Source: Panulirus ornatus (taxonomy: Eukaryota; Arthropoda; Malacostraca; Decapoda; Palinuridae). From it: DNA of 64,000 bases. Below, piece after piece: positions 57,591-64,000 of the stretch (the first letter of the stretch is position 1; the number at the start of each line of letters is the position of its first letter). Under the pieces are notes generated by a model. The model had not been told where the DNA came from, ran no database searches, and saw nothing but the letters and a program-made list of their open reading frames with translations. The position numbers and the translations under genes are program-made. The DNA is taken from positions 56,682,424-56,746,423 of the forward strand of contig NC_092225.1 in NCBI RefSeq assembly GCF_036320965.1, in the 5' to 3' direction.

Positions 57591-60175
57591 TAGTGTCCAC
57601 CGTCCTCCTGGTTCACCCTCAGTCACCACCAGAATGTCCACAGTGTCCACTGTCCTCCTGGTTCACCCTCAGTCACCACCATAATGTCCACAGTGTCTAC
57701 TGTCCTCCCGGTTCACCCTCAGTCACCACCATAATGTCCATAGTGTCCACTGTCCTGGTTCACCCTCAGTCACCACCATAATGTCCACAGTGTCTACTGT
57801 CCTAGTTCACCCTCGGTCACCACCATAATGTCCACAGTGGCCACAGTCCTCCTGGTTCACCCTCAGTCACCCCCATAATGTCCATAGTGTCCACTGTCCA
57901 GGTTCACCCTCAGTCACCACCATAATGTCCACAGTGTCTACTGTCCTGGTTCACCCTCAGTCACCACCATAATGTCCACAGTGTCTACTGTCCTGGTTCA
58001 CCCTCAGTCACCACCATAATGTCCACAGTGGCCACAGTCCTCCTGGTTCACCCTCAGTCACCACCATAATGTCCATAGTGTCCACTGTCCTGGTTCACCC
58101 TCAGTCACCACCATAATGTCCACAGTGTCTGCTGTCCTAGTTCACCTGTCCTAGTTCACCCTCAGTCACCACCATAATGTCCACAGTGTCTACTGTCCTG
58201 GTTCACCCTCAGTCACCACCATAATGTCCACAGTGTCTACTGTCCTGGTTCACCCTCAGTCACCACCATAATGTCCACAGTGTCTATTGTCCTGGTTCAC
58301 CCTCAGTCATCACCATACTGTCCACAGTGTCTACTGTCCACCTGGTTCACCCTCAGTCACCACCATAATGTCCACAGTGTCCACTGTCCTCCTTGTTCAC
58401 CCTCAGTCACCATCATAATGTCCACAGTGTCTACTGTCCTCCTGGTTCACCCTCAGTCACCACCATAATGTCCACAGTGTTCACTGTCGTCCTGGTTTAC
58501 CCTCAGTCACCATCATAATGTCTACAGTGTCCACTGTCCTCCTGGTTCACCCTCAGTCATCACCATAATGTCCACAGCGTCCACTGTCCTCCTGGTTCAC
58601 CCTCAGTCACCACCATAATGTCCACAGTGTCCACCGTCCTCCTGGTTCACCCTCAGTCACCATCATAATGTCAACAGTGTCCACTGTCCTCCTGGTTCAC
58701 CCTCATAATGTCCACAGTGTCTACTGTCCTCCTGGTTCACCCTCAGTCATCACCATAATGTCCACAGTGTCTACTGTCCACCTGGTTCACCCTCAGTCAC
58801 CACCATAATGTCCACAGTGGCCACAGTCCTCCTGGTTCACCCTCAGTCACCGCCATAATGTCCACAGTGTCCACTGTCCTCCTGGTTCACCCTCAGTCAC
58901 CATCAAAATGTCCACAGCGTCTACTGTCCTCCTGGTTCACCCTCAGTCACCACCATAATGTCCACAGTGTCCACTGTCCTCCTGGTTCACCCTCAGTCAC
59001 CACCATAATGTCCACAGTGTCTACTGTCCTCCTGGTTCACCCTCAGTCACCACCATAATGTCCACAGTGTTCACTGTCGTCCTGGTTTACCCTCAGTCAC
59101 CATCATAATGTCTACAGTGTCCACTGTCCTCCTGGTTCACCCTCAGTCATCACCATAATGTCCACAGCGTCCACTGTCCTCCTGGTTCACCCTCAGTCAC
59201 CACCATAATGTCCACAGTGTCCACCGTCCTCCTGGTTCACCCTCAGTCACCATCATAATGTCCACAGTGTCCACTGTCCTCCTGGTTCACCCTCATAATG
59301 TCCACAGTGTCTACTGTCCTCCTGGTTCACCCTCAGTCATCACCATAATGTCCACAGTGTCTACTGTCCACCTGGTTCACCCTCAGTCACCACCATAATG
59401 TCCACAGTGGCCACAGTCCTCCTGGTTCACCCTCAGTCACCGCCATAATGTCCACAGTGTCCACTGTCCTCCTGGTTCACCCTCAGTCACCACCATAATG
59501 TCCACAGTGTCTACTGTCCTCCTGGTTCACCCTCAGTCACCATCAAAATGTCCACAGTGTCTACTGTCCTCCTGGTTCACCCTCAGTCACCACCATAATG
59601 TCCACAGTGTCTACTGTCCTCCTGGTTCACCCTCAGTCACCATCAAAATGTCCACAGTGTCTACTGTCCTCCTGGTTCACCCTCAGTCACCACCACAATG
59701 TCCGCAGTGTCCACTGTCCTCCTGGTTCACCCTCAGTCACCACCATAATGTCCACAGTGTCTACTGTCCTCCTGGTTCACCCTCAGTCACCACCATAATG
59801 TCCACAGTGTCCACTGTCCTGGTTCACCCTCAGTCATCACCATAATGTCCACAGTGTCTACTGTCCTCCTTGTTCACCCTCAGTCACCACCATAATGTCC
59901 ACAGTGGTCACTATCCTCCTGGTTCACCCTCAGTCACCACCATAATGTCCACAGTGGTCACTATCCTCCTGGTTCACCCTCAGTCACCACCATAATGTCC
60001 ACAGTGTCTACTGTCCTGGTTCACCCTCAGTCACCATCATAATGTCCACAGTGTCTACTGTCCTCCTTGTTCACCCTCAGTCACCACCATAATGTCCACA
60101 GTGTCCACTGTCCTGGTTCACCCTCAGTCACCACCATAATGTCCATAGTGGCCACTGTCCTAGTATACCCTGACT
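57591..60175. repeat. minisatellite, 50-bp unit (47-bp variant), about 52 copies
   Basis: The unit is 'caccaccataatgtccacag', 'tgtctactgtcctcctggtt', 'caccctcagt'. A 47-bp form lacks 'cct' of 'cctcctgg'; it dominates 57740-58310 and reappears near 59800-60130. Rare markers (gtcgtcctggtttac, cacctggttcac, a shortened 'caccctcataatg' unit) recur exactly 600 bp apart, so a 12-unit block (about 58440-58860) was duplicated to 59040-59460. Serine/valine-rich frames are by-products. Confidence 0.97.
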
Positions 60176-60232
60176 CGCATCAATAATGTCTCGAATTATG
60201 TCTCGCCCCAGGCCTTCCTCGATGGCATTACT

Positions 60233-60282
60233 GCTCTCTCTCTCTCTCTCTCTCTCCCAGAAAACAGGATACCTTGACATTA

Positions 60283-60313
<31 letters not shown>

Positions 60314-60400
60314 GCCAAGAAGCAGGCAGCCACCGTCCAGTGAGGTATACATTACCGGCAAGTGAATGCTCTCTCTCTCTCTCTACTTTACGAGTCATAT
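60233..60400 (+). mobile_element. SINE-like element bounded by (TC)n, copy 2
   Basis: Three (TC)n runs (about 60235-60257, 60287-60313, 60369-60383) bracket unique pieces. The piece at 60325-60361 ('gccaccgtccagtgaggtat', 'acattaccggcaag') matches the core of the element at 15995-16146, which is also flanked by (TC)n. Confidence 0.45.
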
Positions 60401-60601
60401 GGGCACAAGGAAGCACTAACATAAAACATATTTCCGGGTTTCTTTTTATCATATTTATTATCCCCTCGTACTGGTCTTGCAGTCATTTCGTGTTTCTAGA
60501 ATCCAGCGTCGTAAACCAGATGGTTTTCATCGTTATCCTGGCAACACCGACGTAACCAGTGTGTATGTGTGTGTATATGTGTGTGTTTGTGGGTGTGTGT
60601 T

Positions 60602-60653
<52 letters not shown>

Positions 60654-61099
60654 GAGAGCAACGTTACTGCTGGAGCTTTTGGTTGGCCTGGAACACATAA
60701 AGCCAGTAACGAACACGGAACAGGAGGCCTACAATATCTATAATGATCATTCCAGACAGTAACCACAACTCCCCTGGACTTCTTGGAACCTCTGGTAATA
60801 TAAGACGTCGAGGGCGAGCCTTTGATGATCCTGTAAACTTTACCGTTCCAGGGAGGAATGATAAAGCCTCTTAGTCGCCCTGGAACGCCGTATGATTCCA
60901 GGTATGGAGGTGAAGCACCAGGGGTTGAGTGAAGGTCTTGTTATACAAGAGTCGTAAAGACTTCGAGTCGTCTATTCCATTACAAGTCTTCGGCCAGAGT
61001 GTATATGGAAAGCACTTTCTCTAATGATAGCTCAGACGATGCCTTAATTAAGGTCATCTCCTTAGCACTATATCTATCTACCTACCTATCTATTTATCT
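60401..61099. other. mostly unassigned, with (GT)n
   Basis: An interrupted (GT)n at 60563-60652 (pure from about 60605) and a short 'ctatctac' run at 61070-61098. No gene recognised. Confidence 0.55.
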
Positions 61100-61292
61100 A
61101 TATCTGTTTTCCTGGCGCTACCTCGCTGAAGCAAGGGGCAGCGATGCTGTTTCCTATGGGGCGGGATGGCTCCAGAAATGGATGAAGTCAAGTATGAATA
61201 TGTACATGCGTATATAAGCATATGTCTTTGTATGTATGTGTACATGTTGATATGTATATGCATGTATATGTGAGTGTATGGGCATATAAATA
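61100..61292 (+). mobile_element. LINE 3' UTR fragment G
   Basis: It begins with 'ttttcctggcgctacctcgc' (the internal CGCTACCTCGC copy), a decayed right arm near 61155 ('tggggcgggatggc') and the 'tatgtgtacatgttgatatg' alternating region. It stops at 'atatatatatgg', where LINE copy 5 starts. It is an older insertion that copy 5 joined. Confidence 0.7.
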
Positions 61293-61674
61293 TATATATG
61301 GATTTGGAGAAGGCATATGATAGAGTTGATAGAGATGCTCTGTGGAAGGTATTAGGAATATATGGTGTGGGAGGCAAGTTGTTAGAAGCAGTGAAAAGTT
61401 TTTATCGAGGATGTAGGAAGAGAGGAAAGTGAGTGGTTCTCAGTAAATGTAGGTTTGCGGCAGGGGTGTGTGATGTCTCCATGGCTGTTTAATTTGTTTA
61501 TGGATGGGGTTGTTAGGGAGGTGAATGTAAGAGTTTTGGAAAGAGGGGCAAGTATGCAGTCGTGGATGAGAGAGCTTGGGAAGTGAGTCACTTGTTGTTC
61601 GCTGATGATACAGCGATGGTGGCTGATTCATGTGAGAAACTGCAGAAGCTGGTGACTGAGTTTGGTAAGGTGTC
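61293..61674 (+). pseudogene. LINE RT core fragment (copy 5)
   Basis: It encodes the DLEKAYDRVDRDALWKV, QGCVMSPWLFNLF and FADD regions, but a short deletion at about 61412 ('gaggatgtaggaagag') and another near 61560 shift the frame, and the C-terminal region is deleted. Not functional. Confidence 0.85.
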
Positions 61675-61840
61675 AACGTGCTGTCAATGGATTGAACCAG
61701 GGCATGTGAAGCGTCTTGGGTAAACCATGGAACGTTCTGTGGGGCCTGGATGTGGAAAGGGAGCTGTGGTTTCGGTGCATTATTACATGACAGCTAGAGT
61801 CTGAGTGTGAACGAATGGGGTCTTTGCTGTCTTTTCCTAG

Positions 61841-61899
61841 CGCTACCTCGCACACATGAGGGGGGAGGGGGCTGTTATTCCATGCGTGGCGAGGTGGCG
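61841..61899 (+). other. internal 3' UTR stem-loop, LINE copy 5
   Basis: Left arm cgctacctcgcacacatg (61841-61858) pairs with catgcgtggcgaggtggcg (61881-61899). There is one substitution relative to copy 2, giving one mismatch in the stem. Confidence 0.75.
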
Positions 61900-62074
61900 A
61901 TGGGAATGAATAAAGGCAGACAGAATTGATTATTTACATGTGTATATATGTATATGTCTGTGTGTGTATATATATGTATACATTGAGATGTATAGGTACG
62001 TATATTTGCGTGTGTGGACATGTATGTATATACATGTGTATGTGGGTTGGGCCATTCTTTCGTCTGTTTCCTTG

Positions 62075-62103
62075 CGCTACCTCGCTAACGCGGGAGACAG
62101 CGA
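62075..62103 (+). other. 3' terminal hairpin, LINE copy 5
   Basis: CGCT/AGCG and CTCGC/GCGGG stems around TAAC, followed by 'acaaagcaaaatataataaa'. Confidence 0.75.
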
Positions 62104-62129
62104 CAAAGCAAAATATAATAAATAAATAA

Positions 62130-62246
<117 letters not shown>

Positions 62247-62309
62247 CACAGACATATAAATATATACACATGTACATAATTCATAATGTCTGCCTTTATT
62301 CATTCCCAT

Positions 62310-62368
62310 CGCCACCTCGCCACACATGGAATAACAACCCCCTCCCCCCTCATGTGTGCGAGGTAGCG
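62310..62368 (-). other. internal 3' UTR stem-loop, LINE copy 6
   Basis: Arms at 62310-62328 (cgccacctcgccacacatg) and 62351-62368 (catgtgtgcgaggtagcg) pair exactly as in copy 2, including the G-U and the single bulge. Confidence 0.8.
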
Positions 62369-62523
62369 CTAGGAAAAGACAACAAAGACCCCATTCGTTC
62401 ACACTCAGACTCTAGCTATCATGCAATAATGCACCGAAACCACAGCTCCCTTTCCACATTCAGGCCCCACAGAACCTTCCATGGTTTACCCCAGACGCTT
62501 CACATGCCCTGATTCAATCCATT

Positions 62524-63998
62524 GACAGCACGTCGACCCCGGTATACCACATCGTTCCAATTCACTCTATTCCTTGCACGCCTTTCACCCTCCTGCATGT
62601 TCAGGCCACGATCACTCAAAATCTTTTTCACTCCATCTTTCCATCTCCAATCTGGTCTCCCAATTCTTCTCGTTCCCTCCATCTCCGACACATACATCCT
62701 CTTGGTCAATCTTTCCTCACTCATTCTCTCCATGTGACCAAACCATTTCAAAACACCCTCTTCTGCTCTCTCAACCACACTCTTTTTATTACCACACATC
62801 TCTTACCCTATTATTACTTACTCGATCAAACCACCTCACACCACATATTGTCCTCAAACATCTCATTTCCAGCACATCCACCCTCCTGCGCACAACTCTA
62901 TCCATAGCCCACGCCTCGCAGCCATGCATCATTGTTGGAACCACTATTCCTTCAAACATACCCATTTTTGCTTTCCGAGATAATGTTCTCGACTTCCACA
63001 CATTCTTCAACGCTCCCAGAATTCTCGCCCCCTCCCCCACCCGATGATTCACTTCCGCATCCATGGTTCCATCCGCTGCCAAATCCACTCCCAGATATCT
63101 AAAACACTTCACTTCCTCCAGTTTTTCTCCATTCAAACTTACCTCCCAAGTGACATGTCCTTCAACCCTACTGTACCTAATAACCTTGCTCTTATTCACA
63201 TTTACTCTCAACTTTCTTCTTTCACACACCTTACCAAACTCAGTCACCAGCTTCTGCAGTTTCTCACATGAATCAGCCACCAGCGCTGTATCATCAGCGA
63301 ACAACAAGTGACTCACTTCCCAAGCTCTCTCATCCACAACAGACTTCATACTTGCCCCTCTTTCCAAAACTCTTGCATTCACCTCTCTAACAACCCCATC
63401 CATAAACAAATTAAACAACCATGGAGACATCACACACCCCTGCCGCAAACCTACATTCACTGACAACCAATCACTTTCCTCTCTTCCTACACGTACACAT
63501 ACCTTAAATCCTCGATAAAAACTTTTCACTGCTTCTAAAAACTTGCCTCCCACACCATATATTCTTAATACCTTCCACAGAGCATCTCTATCAACTCTAG
63601 CATATGCCTTTCTCCAGATCCATAAATGCTACATACAAATCCATTTGCTTTTCTAAGTATTTCTCACATACATTCTTCAAAGCAAACACCTGGTCCACAC
63701 ATCCTCTACCACTTCTGAAACCACACTGCTCTTCCCCAATCTGATGCTCTGTACATACCTTCACCCTCTAAATCAATACCCTCCCATATAATTTAACAGG
63801 AATACTCAACAAACTTATACCTCTGTAATTTGAGCACTCACTTTTATCCCCTTTGCCTTTGTACAATGGCACTATGCAAGCAGTCCGCCAATCCTCAGGC
63901 ACCTCACCATGAATCATACATACATTAGATAACCTTACCAACCAGTCAACAATACAGTCACCCCCTTTTTTAATAAATTCCACTGCAATACCATCCAA
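62524..63998 (-). pseudogene. LINE RT (copy 6), broken
   Basis: It matches the copy 1 protein from about residue 390 to the C-terminus. Three lesions are visible: a nonsense change (GAG to TAG on the minus strand) at 63768-63770, a one-base insertion near 63612 ('gcctttctcc' against 'gccttctcc' in copy 1), and a two-base loss near 62802-62806 ('tctcttacccta' against 'tctctcttaccctt') before the GNKKSVVERAEEG region. FADD and QGCVMSPW remain readable at about 63290-63430. Confidence 0.9.
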
Positions 63999-64000
63999 AC

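Noticed and set aside
61675..61690. Spliced LINE RNA as the origin of copy 5
   Set aside because: A donor-like gtaagg is present but there is no acceptor AG at the other edge in related copies; a microhomology deletion is simpler.

Overview
This is repeat-dominated nuclear DNA from an animal, most probably a decapod crustacean. The taxon is an inference. It rests on very long (GT)n, (GA)n and (AT)n tracts, on a large load of unrelated minisatellites, and on a LINE family and SINE types of a kind I associate with crustacean genomes. I see no host protein-coding gene, rRNA, tRNA gene or CRISPR array that I can support. The only protein with recognisable domains is the endonuclease/reverse transcriptase of a non-LTR retrotransposon.

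Layout. 1-245: decayed LINE 3' end. 250-3140: mostly unique sequence. 3140-3425: SINE with (AT)n tail. 3430-7660: mostly unique sequence. 7669-10395: three minisatellites (38, 57 and 43 bp units) plus a 103-bp duplication. 13746-15595: GATA/GA tracts, then 39-bp, palindromic 22-bp and 19-bp arrays. 15920-16510: (TC)n/(GA)n around a short SINE-like element. 19139-19440: second SINE copy. 20541-25035: LINE cluster, with copy 1 (minus strand, open 879-codon frame) facing two 5'-truncated plus-strand copies in tandem. 28160-28735: minisatellite. 29069-31560: microsatellites, a LINE tail and a LINE/SINE chimera. 32905-33545 and 37140-41335: five arrays. 38300-38486: tRNA-type SINE. 43073-45190: old LINE tail, decayed LINE copy 4 and a SINE. 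45806-55390: nine more arrays. 57590-60175: a 2.6-kb array of 50-bp units. 61100-64000: LINE copies 5 (+) and 6 (-) tail to tail around (AT)n; copy 6 runs out of the window.

How the parts work together. The LINE 3' UTR ends in a small two-stem hairpin built on CGCTACCTCGC. The same hairpin ends the unrelated SINE family at 3142, 19188, 31373 and 45024, so these SINEs probably borrow the LINE's reverse transcriptase by tail sharing. A second, much stronger stem-loop (18 pairs) lies inside the LINE 3' UTR in long-form copies (2, 5, 6). It is deleted in the short form (copies 1 and 3), to which the only open RT frame belongs. Eleven of the twelve long (AT)n tracts touch a LINE or SINE end, which suggests the tails seed these microsatellites.

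Roughly 14 kb (over a fifth of the window, summed from my approximate array limits) is minisatellite, in about 26 arrays with unrelated units. Most long open frames here are by-products of these arrays and should not be read as genes. Coordinates of repeat edges are hand-read and good to a few bases for microsatellites and about 10-30 bases for degenerate arrays and LINE edges.
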